Assembly (NCBI RefSeq): GCF_004011695.2
Contig: NC_082416.1
Span: 806,001-870,000 of the forward strand
Reading direction: 5' to 3'
DNA length: 64,000 bases
Origin: Ascochyta rabiei
Taxonomy: Eukaryota; Ascomycota; Dothideomycetes; Pleosporales; Didymellaceae
The position numbers and the translations under genes are program-made. Positions 1-9,592 of the stretch are shown one piece after another. The notes under the pieces were generated by a model. That model did no database searches. It was not told where the DNA came from and was given only the letters and a program-made list of their open reading frames with translations. Within the stretch, counting starts at the first letter, position 1. Every line of letters begins with the position of its first letter.

Positions 1-39
1 TTGTAAATACTAGGCCGTGAGACAGCTTTCGTTTGTTTA

Positions 40-1251
40 CTATGCGTTGAGAAGTTTTTCTATCAACACTGCCCGTCTTGCTGCATCCTCAAGGTTGACC
101 CAGCCATCGCCTGCTGGTCGACCATCTGCAAACGCGTACAGAGTGGCCGATGTAGAGCGAGCCAGGAGAGGAAGCTTCAGCTGCTCTGAGCTCCAGCTCC
201 ATTCAACTTTCTCAAGACTATCATCATCAAAATGATGGACATGGATCGTGATAGGTTTATCGTGCTCGCTGGCTTCAAAGAACGAGGTGGAAGGTGAATC
301 GACTCTGATCTCGCCGTGCTGAAAGTTGATTGCCCAGGTCCAAAAAGACGTACCGGGGAAGGGCTGTCCTCGTCGGAAGAAGAACGCAAGTGTGGCGTCC
401 CCTAGTGTATGTGAGGATGGCTCTAGTCGAGCATTGAACGAAAGAAGGTCAGGAACGTTGGATGTAATCAGCTCGACGACTTCCTTTGTTGATGGGTCCC
501 GAATACGGTTGTTTGGGCGCTGAATCTGTGTTTTGGCTTGAACTGTCTGAAGCTCGACATCCCCGATGACCGATAGTAGGGTATCAAGGGCGGTTGTCTG
601 TTAGCTGAGCAGCAAAAGAACAAGGGCTTCAAACTCACCATGGCCCACACCGATTACGATGGCGTTGCCACCGACCTCCTTCTGAGCAAAGTATTTAAGA
701 CCAACAGGCAAGGTGTCTCGGTCGTTTGTAGCTCCAAACATGCGTACCTCTGCACTGAGTACCTTACCCAGTCTAGCATCGCTGCCGTTCAGAAGCTCCT
801 TCACCTTTGTCACGATCGGATTCCAACGTCTTTGTAGACCGACTGCGACTCGAGAACCACTCTGCTTGGCCGCATCTACCAAGTCTTGAATCTGCTCTTG
901 TGTAGCCGCGATCGGCCATTCGACAAACACGTCTTTCCCTGCCCGCACGCTATCAATGATGACCTCGTAGTGCTTGTCAACTCTCGTGTTACATATGACG
1001 AGATCAATGTCTGGGTCCGCAGCAAGATCTTCCGGTGATCCGTAGGCTTTGGTATCAGAAGGAAGCTGATACGTCTCGATAGCTGACTGGGCTGCCTCAG
1101 TACTGCTGTTCAAAAGCGCTTTGATGGAAAACCTGGATTGTCCCTCTTCTGCAAGCAGGCTGGGAAGGTGAGCTACAGCAGCCCAAGAGGTAGCGGCTGT
1201 TGACGAGAGGCCGATGAGCGCTGTGCGCAGTGGATGGGGCTTGGCAACCAT
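40..1251 (-). CDS. Gal80-like Gfo/Idh/MocA-family oxidoreductase, possible frameshift
   Basis: The ATG at 1251 opens a Rossmann-type N-terminus (ALIGLSSTAATSW, residues 11-23) followed by the family's second nucleotide-binding segment around VFVEWPIA (residues 108-115). Classical Gfo/Idh/MocA dehydrogenases have an EKP motif there. This protein has E-W-P (111-113), as in the Gal80 branch, so a regulatory or non-canonical role is more likely than sugar dehydrogenation (inference). The C-terminal domain is open from about 597 to the TAG at 40-42 and ends IEKLLNA. A good donor GTGAGT begins at 638 and a CAG acceptor sits at 598-600. Exon 1 then has 613 nt and exon 2 has 558 nt, which leaves the join one base out of frame. 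Either the true splice sites differ or this allele has a frameshift. The C-terminal block lacks internal stops, so decay, if real, is recent. The family call is fairly sure; the ligand is unknown. Confidence 0.75.
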
Positions 1252-2034
1252 GTTGACTGAACCGTTTTCAAATTTTCGATGGGACTATACAAAAAGGGCG
1301 TTTACCGTGTTAAGAGCAGTTGTACATGAATATCTGCTTGATAATCAGTAGACATTTGTAAGCTCGTCCGCGAGCTTGTATATCTATGGCGTCACGCCAT
1401 AAGTGCCAAGCTTTTTTGTTTGTCAGCAGTCTAGTTTGGGAAGACCGTAAGACCGCAGACTCCATACATCGCGGCTCAAGAGGTCTCACGAAGGCTTGGC
1501 TCATGTGCCTCTTGTCTGAGACAGGCAGATGAGCTGACATACCCCATCGCTCAGAGAGATTGCGCAGAGATCCAGACACGGCTGCCAGTCCCTGACTCGT
1601 AAATTCGTGTGTGGCCAACCGAGGAGAAGCTTGTTAAATGCTGTCTCTACCATGCACTGTCTTTCAACTTCACAGTAGAGTAGGCTACACATCGTCCTCC
1701 ATAGCCTGAGATCTAATAGGTGCTGTATAGAGTCTGTGGGACCGATATGACATGGTTGTATACAAGAGGAATCAAGATATCGAAAGCTTGGATTTTGCGA
1801 AGTTGGAGAGCCTCCTGCCGATGCTGTTAGCGTAGAGTGATACCGAGATCTTTTGGTATCAATCGAGATAGATTGTTCTTGAGTTGTGGCTTCATTGTGT
1901 TTTTCTTCCGCATGTGGATCAAATGTCCCAACAGACCATAATGTATTAGAAGCGATTTGTTGCACACAATAACGCTTAACGAAGGATATCTATTAGAATT
2001 GAATGAAAACTCGAGACCGTCTCGAGACCCGGCC
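1252..2034. other. Intergenic, no gene recognised
   Basis: This gap lies between the Gal80-like gene and a phosphate-transporter fragment. Several reading frames of 60-154 codons are open on the minus strand (for example 1501-1965). None shows a recognisable domain, a plausible codon pattern or splice structure. The part next to 1251 is presumably the promoter of the minus-strand Gal80-like gene. Confidence 0.5.
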
Positions 2035-2394
2035 TTAAACCTTAGGCTCATCATCGCTTCCGCGCTCAGCGCTCTTGTTGGTCAAGGAAGCGCCCGAAAT
2101 GTGCTCATTGCCCATGTCCCAATCGAGAGCAAGATCCTTGAGCTGAAAACTTGTTAGTACATTGTCTAAAATGGAAGGGAAAGGGGTCTAACTTACAGTC
2201 TTTCTCTTTGTTTCTGGGATAAGCAAGGTAGTAAAGATACCTGTAAACATGAAAGCAGAGAAGATTTGCATGACGTGGTTAAGCTAAGGATTGGCGTTCT
2301 TCGCGGTGGCGCTACGGGTACGGAGAGGAGAGATGCCACCTTGAGCAATAATGGAGCCAATCTTTCCGGAGCCAGCTGATATACCATGCGAGGT
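2035..2394 (-). pseudogene. 3' fragment of a PHO84-type phosphate transporter paralogue
   Basis: Read on the minus strand from 2394, the translation follows the C-terminal part of the intact phosphate transporter at 3880-5678. It starts at TSHGISAG, runs through GSIIAQGG and LRTR-ATAKNANP to IFSAFMF and LLIPETKRKT. It then ends after its own tail at a TAA (2035-2037). Everything upstream of TSHGISAG, about four fifths of the protein, is missing. The codon for the conserved Trp after NANP is TAG at 2284-2286. An intron (GTAAGTT...TTTTCAG) sits between KRKT and LKDLALDWDM, a place where the intact gene has none. The tails also differ. This is therefore debris of a different paralogue, not a recent copy of the neighbour. 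Confidence 0.85.
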
Positions 2395-2812
2395 TTCCAA
2401 TTGGCTTGGGCAAAGGTCTACTGATTGACTCAATTTGTTGTGGGTAGGTTTTCTAAGCAGGCTCATAAGATCAGCAGACGGCAGTACAGGCGCGGGAAGA
2501 CAGAGAGCGACTAGTCTTATCTATTTTCATCCTGTAATCTTCTACAAACGCTGCCTACATCTCCGTGCTTTGGTCCAGCCTTCCAACCTTGTCCCCTAGA
2601 GGCACAAACACTAACGAGCGAGCATCTAGCCTTTTGGTATCCAGGAGTGTCCGGGTTGCCCCCAAGGCAGCTGCAAGAAGGTAAATAGATCCTCAATAAT
2701 ATCTGTGCAGTTGGTAGGCTATGTTGAAGTCGCTTCAGATCATACGAATCTGCCAAGAAGCAACCTGGATGTACGTGGGTACAAAGTTACTTCTTTACCA
2801 CCTTGCCTACAC
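2395..2812. other. Intergenic, no gene recognised
   Basis: The transporter homology stops abruptly at 2394, and I find no continuation of it here. Only short open frames without known motifs are present. The left edge is probably the breakpoint that removed the rest of the transporter paralogue. Confidence 0.4.
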
Positions 2813-3372
2813 TTATAAGCCCATGAGCGTCACATTGATTGAAGGCGACGTACCTCCTGTCGGGGCATAGCCAGACCTAGCTGCGTCGGCGAAGGAAACA
2901 CTTCCGAAGGGAGTTCGCGGTTCAGGAGGGAGATCAGTAGCTTCCGTGTCCTTAGGCTCAGCATGCGAAGCCGCAAGATCGAACTTCAGGAACTTCTTGT
3001 TACGCTGGTGACATGTTAGTGAGGACCATTAGCTCGAAGCTACTTGTCACGTACTGATACCTTGCGGGGCTTCGCCGCTACCAGGAGGGTGAGAGCAGCC
3101 GACTCCGCGGGCTTGGCCACGTCCAGCTCGGCCTTAGCATTGACGGTATCGTCCTCGGCCATGTTGAAAATCTCGAGCTTCTCCCTGGTGGCTTCGATAT
3201 CGTCCTCGGCGTTGTGAACCACGATCTCCACAGACTCCTGTACTTCTGCGAGCGTCCATTCCTCTGGCGCATCCTCCTCAAGCGCACCGTCGACTTCCCT
3301 CAGTTGAACGAGTATCTCGTCAAGGGACTCGTCGGCAGTCAAGTTGTTTCCTACAGGGTGCCAGCGTCGCAC
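2813..3372 (-). CDS. Hypothetical acidic protein, 5' end incomplete
   Basis: An open frame runs from 3372 to 3061, then a clean 56-bp intron follows (GTATCA at 3060, branch CACTAACAT, CAG ending at 3005). The same frame resumes at 3004 and runs to a TAA at 2813-2815, giving about 167 residues. The first part is acidic and helix-prone (repeated E/D with L/V spacing, residues about 15-70), and the tail contains KFLKFDLAAS and FGSVSFADAA. The first codon of the open frame is GTG. No in-frame ATG lies between it and an upstream stop near 3420; the first internal ATG is about 70 codons in. The gene is therefore either spliced to an unseen 5' exon or 5'-truncated. I do not recognise a family. It faces the frame at 3384-3761 head to head with almost no space between. 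Confidence 0.45.
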
Positions 3373-3383
3373 TGAATTGTATA

Positions 3384-3761
3384 GTGCCCAAGCGTCGACA
3401 CGACACTTATTTAGCTGTCAGGTTTTCCTGGGCGAAGAACGACCCTGTCGTTCGAGACGCTGTGCGAGCATTGGCTCAGGCAGTGAGGCGAGGCGACCGC
3501 CCCATGTTCGATGCCGCAAAGTGGAATCTGGACCAGACTATCGTCGACAAGCAGATCAAGAGAGAGGTCCCACGCGGTGCCTTTACAATTGATCCATATT
3601 CCCTAGTGTACCGTCGATGCAAGGGCTGCGGTGACATGCGCAACAAGGACGTCTTTGTTCCATTGCCGGGCGGCGGTGAACAATGTACTGTGTGCGAGAT
3701 TCGTCAAGGGTTCGGATACGGAGGTTGGGTTCACGCTAATTCCTTCGATTTAAAGAATTAA
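3384..3761 (+). CDS. Hypothetical zinc-ribbon-like small protein, start uncertain
   Basis: The frame is open from before 3384 to the TAA ending at 3761 (125 codons from a GTG; the first ATG is at 3504 and would leave 85 residues). Two CxxC pairs 19 residues apart (Cys79/82 and Cys101/104, in RRCKGCGDMRNKD and EQCTVCEIRQGF) look like a zinc ribbon. The N-terminal part is basic and helical. AATAAA at 3811-3816, 50 bp past the stop, suits a polyadenylation signal and supports this strand. A CAG at 3419-3421 could be a splice acceptor for an upstream exon, but no matching donor is clear. The family is not recognised. Together with the opposite frame at 2813-3372 it may be one of two truncated genes joined head to head. 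Confidence 0.45.
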   Translation: MPKRRHDTYLAVRFSWAKNDPVVRDAVRALAQAVRRGDRPMFDAAKWNLDQTIVDKQIKREVPRGAFTIDPYSLVYRRCKGCGDMRNKDVFVPLPGGGEQCTVCEIRQGFGYGGWVHANSFDLKN

Positions 3762-3879
3762 GTCAAGAGTGAAATTTGGGTAATGTTTGTAGTTAATTAC
3801 ACGGTATAACAATAAAAGACACTTTCCATCTTCAGCCACAGACCAATACCTTGGGGCTCCGGCAGATTAATAAACCTGA

Positions 3880-5678
3880 TCACGATGCAGTGACTTCGCG
3901 CGATGACTTGCCTTCATGCGCTCCATCAATAGACTCAGACATGTACTGGGATTCTTCACTTAAATCCCAGTCTTGAGAAAGATCCTCCAGAGTCTTCCTC
4001 TTAGTTTCGGGGATAAGTAGAGTGGTAAAGATACCAGCAAACATGAAAGCAGAGAAGATCTGCATAACATGGTTGAGCCAAGGGTTAGCGTTCTTTGCGG
4101 TAGCACCTCGTGTACGGAGAGGAGAGATGGCGCCCTGGGCAATAATAGAACCAATTTTTCCAGCTCCAGCTGAGATACCGTGCGATGTGGACCTGTACCT
4201 TGTGACAAAACACTCGCCAGGCACAATGAAGGTTGTAGTGTTCGGGCCCCAGTTGAAGAAGAGCTGAATAAGAACGTAAATTGCGAGCATGGCATGGCCG
4301 CTGAGGTGATGGTAGGCAAATCCCCAGATAAGGAAGAGAATGGTGAGCATGATGAACCCAACAAGCTGAAGAATCTTGCGTCCGACGGTATCGATGGTTG
4401 CGACAGCCAACCAGTATCCGGGGATCGCACCAGCGCAGATGAGGATGCAGTTTCCAGCGGCCAAGTTGTAAAGCTTGTGGTATACAGTATCACCACCGCC
4501 GTATCCAATAGCCTGGAGGACAGTGCTAGAGTTCAAGCCAAGACCGTAGAAGGCGACGTCAAGCAAGAGCCACGACATGGCGGTTCCGAAAAGAATCTTG
4601 CCGTTCCTGAGTTTACCGTAGAAGCGGAAGAAGTCGGAGAAAGAAGCCTTGGGGATTTCGAGCTGAGCAACAGACGCTTGGCGAGTGGTAGCTGCAACAA
4701 TGTCATCGACCTCACCTTCACCCTTCCTGCCGGAAACGAATTGGTTGACGTCGGCGTTTGCTTTCTCGATGTCGCGAGCGACATCAAAGGTGTACCTCGG
4801 AGTTTCGGGAATCGTAAGGCGGAAGTAGAGCGCGCACACAGCTGGGACAATACCGATACCGATCAAAGCGCGCCACATCTTATCAACTGCAATCTGGCAT
4901 TCACCAGTGCAAGTAGCATATGAGGTAGCCTTGTCCAGCTTGGATTTGAAGCCAGCAGTCAAGCACACCATGACGATGGCACCGCCGAGCTGGCCGAAAC
5001 CTTGCATGGCGAAGACAGCGCCCATCATAGCACCTCTCCATTTGGTAGTGGCAAACTCAGAAGTGATGATGGAAGAGAGAGGGTAGTCGCCGCCGATACC
5101 TGGCGCTTGTTAGACAAGTGTATATCGCTCTCCCAAGATTGCAACTTACCGATACCCATCAAAACACGCCAGAAAATGATTAGACCGACAACGGATGTGC
5201 CAGGACCGGGGCCGACGAGCGACTGAGCGAGCGTGGCAACGATGATCAGAATTAGCTCGAGACCGTACATCTTCTTGCGACCGACGATATCTGCGAGGGC
5301 GCCGAAGCCGACCTGGCCGAGGACAGTACCAGCCGAAGTAGAGAGCTTGATGGCGGTGTCTTGGGGAGTAAGGAGGACACCCTTGTTGTCGTGCTTGTAG
5401 ACGATGCCAAGCATGATGGTCAAGAGAGAGACGCAAAAGATGTCATAGCTGTCTGTGAAGAAGCCAGTTCCAGCCACGAGAATGGCGCGAACATGGTACC
5501 AGCCAAAGGGCGCCTTGTCGATTTCAGCGAGCGCAAGGCGTCTGCGTTCTGCGGGATCTTCGATGTGTGCCTGGCGGATGTCAGTTGGATGGCCGTGGCG
5601 AGTTGGACAGGAGTCACGTACGAAGTCGTTGACGGTATTGTGGAACGCGCTGTTCCCGCCTGCTGTCCTGATAGCCAT
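3880..5678 (-). CDS. High-affinity inorganic phosphate transporter (PHO84-like, MFS)
   Basis: This is a phosphate:H+ symporter of the major facilitator superfamily, acting at the plasma membrane. The model is ATG at 5678, intron 5571-5621 (GTACGT...CGCCAG), intron 5100-5149 (GTAAGTT, branch TCTAAC, acceptor CAG) and TGA at 3880-3882, giving 565 residues. Removing the first intron joins NTVNDF directly to AHIEDPAERRR, the usual PHO84 N-terminus. Diagnostic segments are GFFTDSYDIF in TM1, GRKKMYG in the first cytoplasmic loop, GIGGDYPLSSIITSE around residue 160-175 (the family signature, with the TM4 Asp), WRGAMMG, and LIPETKRKTLEDL near the C-terminus. Length and about 12 TM segments are normal. 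The promoter region to the right is GC-rich. Expression under phosphate limitation is expected from the family; AAACGTGGGG near 6106 contains the reverse of a CACGTT-type Pho4-like site, but this is weak evidence. Confidence 0.93.
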
Positions 5679-7557
5679 CTTGTGGATGAAGCTTCGCCGA
5701 GCCGGAACCAAGAAAGTCAAGAAATTAAACGAGGCTTGTTGAACCTGGGCTGGGTAGGAAGCTGGGCACACGCACAAGCTATATACCGAGTCCGCAACTG
5801 CGCAAGTATTCTGCAGTGGCATGGTGAGGGCTGCTTGGCTGGTGAAGGAGCGGTGCCTCGCTGGCCAATCACGGCTCGGCACACGAGCACGCAGTCGGAT
5901 TTGCAATGCTGGAGACGGGCCGGCCGGGGATGGAGAGGCCTGCTTTGCAAACCATGGCCTTCGGTCGCAGGCCCAAGGCGCCACAATGCTTGTTAGTCGT
6001 GGCAGCCGCTCAACCTCGAGTGTCCAGAGTGCGATGTTGGGCAAGCGCGTCCGTGTGCAGCAGCAGCGCGGAGACGGCCTGGCCAATGGGTGATCCGCGT
6101 GGAGAAACGTGGGGCTTGGCGACACCACTCCAACATCGCTGATACGACGCGATGCTTTTCGATCCTCCATGCTTGTGCATGCTTGCCAAACCGCGGCATA
6201 CCGTGGCTGCGTGGCGTGTACGTGGTGGGCACCAGTTCGCACCGCCCTGACGAGTGCTTGATCCATGCTGAGCTTGATGCACGAGGTTCCTGGCCTTTGC
6301 TGATCCTGTTCCACAGCTTCGCAAATGCACACTGGTATACGCCGGCGCCCTGGACCACTTCGGCCATGGATGAGAACGACCTCGTCTACCCTCTGCTTGG
6401 GATCTCGCTACTGCCGCCGGCTACGGCTATGGCTCCGAGTTTGGAAATGATTTGGCCTCCTTCTGCATCCACTCTGTAAGATGAAGCATCAAGCCTCCAT
6501 TCTGTACATTCAAGGGCCATCATTACCAATTTGACTGCCTCGTCCGCACCCTGCCCTGCACACATGAGGCTCCCTGTGGATGAGCACTTGCTCCGGCAGA
6601 GCAGTGTGTTCGTGCCAGCCAAGTTCTCTTCCTGCACGCGTTCCACTTCAGTGCCCCAGTGGAGTGGTGAGGCAGGACATGGTAAGCTAGCATGGCGCTG
6701 GTCCCTGCCGGCAGCTCTTCCGTGGAAAAAGACAAGGGCCGATCTAGACACGGGACTCGATCTTGTTGCAACCTTCGCTGTCGCCGGCCTAGACCCTGGG
6801 AGGGTCCTACTGGCGCTGCCTGCCTGCTCGAATGTCTGTAAGCTGAATCACTGCCAACGAAAGATTGCTTTTTAAGAAGCTGCCCAAGATCAGCAAGTAT
6901 CGTATCTGCGGGCTAGTATGAAGTCATTGAAGCCCACTGCGCCCAAGGCTGTACCACTCATACCCTTTGCTTTCTACACGCTCACCCTGTTAGCTATGCA
7001 ATGGTCACCACGCTAAGGATGCAAAGGTACGCTGATGCCACGAGCGAGGATCGTGTACTGCACGTACACAGGGCGATTCATGCTGCATGTCCGGACCCAT
7101 CTGCACCCATGTCATCATTTGCCCCTGGATCCGATCCAAACGCGGTTTGCACGAGTAGACGCCGTGTCGGCCATGCTGCATACCTTGATGTGCTTGAAAT
7201 GTTCGAGGAATGAACAAGAAGTATTCCCCGGTGAGAACATGGACGGCCACGCTCTGGCCTACTGGGAAGAGGACAGCCCCTCCTCACGCAAGCAGTCATT
7301 GGCCTAGGGCCCGACAATCTCAGCGCAGCCATCAAATATCCTTGGTGGAAATGAAATCAGGTCGATCGAACGTGCCTCAGCCTTCGGTGTGACACGGTGT
7401 GTGAGATCAACTGCTATCAGATGGGACTACTGCTGACTCCCCAGAGCTAAAAGGGCGGGAGGGTAGGCGAGAAGTAGGCTTCTATTGACGCTGTTTCGGA
7501 ATCTACCTATCTTTCAAACGATGAACGCCACAGCACCAAGAAGAGACTCGGCAGGCT
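5679..7557. other. Wide intergenic region, no gene recognised
   Basis: About 1.9 kb separates the start of the phosphate transporter (minus strand, so its promoter is here) from the 3' end of the GH6 gene. Many frames of 60-130 codons are open on both strands because the sequence is GC-rich. They overlap one another, lack known motifs and are not joined by convincing introns. CCAAT occurs near 5865 and 6083. I see no RNA gene or repeat. Confidence 0.5.
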
Positions 7558-8700
7558 TCACACCTTCTTGTAGGTCGGCTCCAGCGGGGGATCAGCGTTC
7601 TTGACCAACATCTGCACATACTCATCGAACCACGCACCAGCAGCCGGTGCACCCTCCAGGCCACAGCGACCATCACTCTCACCACCGGGCTTGATCCACA
7701 CCAGGCTATCAACATGAGCGTTGTCGGTCTTGGTGCTCGGCAGAGGACCGAAGCCAGAGGGGCTCACGTTGCACCACTCGCCCCACGCCTCTCTCGCGCC
7801 TGACATCGCAACACGGCCCTGGTCGATAATGAACTTGCTTGGGAGGCCTTCTGCCTCAAGATACGGTGCCAGGGCTGAGGCGTAGTGCGACTCATCCCAT
7901 GAGGGGGAGTATTCAGTGTAGTTCTCACGAACCTTTGCATTGAACGAGTTGTAATTAGAAACGTTGGTAGCGTAACCACGGATCTTGGATGCGGGGTTCA
8001 GCTTCTTTGCCATGGCGACGACCTTTGCGAAGACCTGGGCTGTTGGTTTCAGATTGTCAGCCCAGCCCAGCCAGCCACCATGGGCGGCATCAATATACAA
8101 GTGGATGTTGGCGGCCTGGAGCTTGGATATGGCATACGCGATGCCCTGCTCGTAGATGGGCGTTGCCTTTGCGCAAGCCTCGATGCCCTGGTTGGTGACT
8201 GCGTTACCAAGGGAATCGGGCTCGAGAACAATGGCAAAGGTAAGGTCTTTGGCTTCTTTGACGAGTTTGGCGTACTTGTCGACAAACTGGGACTTGTAGA
8301 TCCGGTAGCCATCGCTGTCGATCTGGAGTTCGCCTGCAGACTCGCCAGCGGAGCAGTCCCGGTCCGGGAGGTTGTACAAGACCAGACCAACAATCATGTC
8401 CTTGCCCTTTTTCTTCTGCTGACGAGCCTCGGCGATGGTGGTGGTGATGTTGGAAAGGTGGGCGCGCGAGGTGACCCATGTGAAGGTGGAGACTTTCTGC
8501 TGAACGGTGCGGGTGCGGGCAGCATGGAGGGTATCGTTCTTGGCTTGAAAAGCGGCAATGGTCTGCTCCAGCTTCTTGCCATAGCTCGAAACGACATGAC
8601 GGTCTTTCCCTTGGAAGGGGTTGACATCAGGCTCGGGTGCGGCCGCGACACTGCCAACGACGGCGGCCGTGGCCAGGATGAGGGAGGTGAAGTGTACCAT
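7558..8700 (-). CDS. Secreted glycoside hydrolase family 6 cellulase
   Basis: A single uninterrupted exon of 380 codons starts at the ATG at 8700. Residues 1-21 are a signal peptide (ILATAAVVGSVAA, cleavage near AAP). The GH6 core follows: LYNLPDRDCSAGE with Asp115 at the position of the first family signature Asp, VLEPDSLGN with Asp162 as the expected catalytic acid, IDAAHGGWLGW, RGYATNVSNY, FIIDQGR, WGEWCNV-SGFG and LVWIKPGGESDG. The product should hydrolyse beta-1,4-glucan by inversion outside the cell. There is no CBM1 module or Ser/Thr linker at the N-terminus. The segment after WIKPGGESDG is shorter than in the classical Trichoderma Cel6A, where this loop roofs the active-site tunnel. 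A more open, endoglucanase-like cleft is therefore possible (inference). A TATATAA lies 64-70 bp upstream. Confidence 0.93.
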   Translation of the reverse strand: MVHFTSLILATAAVVGSVAAAPEPDVNPFQGKDRHVVSSYGKKLEQTIAAFQAKNDTLHAARTRTVQQKVSTFTWVTSRAHLSNITTTIAEARQQKKKGKDMIVGLVLYNLPDRDCSAGESAGELQIDSDGYRIYKSQFVDKYAKLVKEAKDLTFAIVLEPDSLGNAVTNQGIEACAKATPIYEQGIAYAISKLQAANIHLYIDAAHGGWLGWADNLKPTAQVFAKVVAMAKKLNPASKIRGYATNVSNYNSFNAKVRENYTEYSPSWDESHYASALAPYLEAEGLPSKFIIDQGRVAMSGAREAWGEWCNVSPSGFGPLPSTKTDNAHVDSLVWIKPGGESDGRCGLEGAPAAGAWFDEYVQMLVKNADPPLEPTYKKV

Positions 8701-8763
8701 GTTGCCTGCGTGACGTGAAGCTTTGGGCTGGCTGCGTGCAGTAACGAGGTACGTCCGGAAGTG

Positions 8764-8770
8764 TTATATA
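8764..8770 (-). promoter_or_regulatory. TATA-like box upstream of the GH6 gene
   Basis: TATATAA on the minus strand, 64-70 bp before the GH6 start codon, is well placed for a core promoter. A CCCCAC (reverse of the SYGGRG consensus bound by CreA-type repressors) occurs near 8928, compatible with glucose repression, but one such site can arise by chance. Confidence 0.45.
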
Positions 8771-9592
8771 TCGGACGTGGTCATAGCCAACCTACCCTTG
8801 GTGTTGGTATTGCTATCCGCCGCCAGGGGCTTCCCTTTTCGAGTTCAGTATACGGTGCTGGCGGCCCGTTGCATAGTGCTGATTACATACAACAATAAAC
8901 GCCAGCCTGGCTTGCCAAGAAAAGGCTCCCCACTCTTCTAGGGTTGCCCTGTCTGCAGGTTAAGTGTATGAGATGATATGCCTTGTTTTGGGATGGTGTG
9001 TCCACTGCCAAAAGCGCGTCGCCGAGTGTGGGCTGACGAGGACGCTGGTATTCCGAGAGGATCGGAAGGGCGATCCTTTCGTGTTGTAGTTCTTGCCTAC
9101 AACGCTGCTACTTAGATTAGCCAAGCGCTGCTTGCCGGGTAGGTATACGCAGGTCAATCTGTACCTGGCATTTAGCCGCCTTGTGCCCCGGCATTGCAGA
9201 GCCTCCACTCCGCTCGCCACGGGTGGGTGTGTGTATGGTGTCAGCCGACGTGTTGTTTTCCGAGATGCCGTATAGCTCAGTCAAGTAGGTAGTACCTGCA
9301 TTCATGCAGTATACATTACATCCATCACATGTCGTGTTCCATGCGTCTTCTAGCGCAATCCGGGCCAAGCACGACCTGAGGTTGAGCTCAGGTTGTACCT
9401 GATCGATGGTGTCTAGGCGAGGCGGCGGCGAGACGGTGAGAGGATTGCACAAGGTCCTGTCGCAGTCGTCACGGGCTGTCATGTAACATGTGCATCTTGG
9501 CGATTCTGTGGCCAAGACCAACAATGCAATGGTGGATCTATCTACACGAACATACAATATCAGTACATGATGCCAACGCGCCTAGTGGCGGG
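8771..9592. other. Intergenic, no gene recognised
   Basis: The right part of the GH6 promoter and the 3' flank of the mS23 gene share this 0.8 kb. Open frames such as 9117-9557 on the minus strand show no conserved motif. No repeat or RNA gene was found. Confidence 0.45.

Noticed and set aside
1310..1965. Minus-strand frames of 102 and 154 codons
   Set aside because: No recognisable domain; considered as a transcription-factor remnant but nothing in the sequence supports that.
5025..6332. 435-codon minus frame suggesting a long N-terminal extension of the phosphate transporter
   Set aside because: Everything before ATG 5678 lacks homology and is Arg/Cys/Ser/Pro-rich; the PHO84 family starts at this Met, and the frame also reads through a genuine 51-bp intron (5571-5621).
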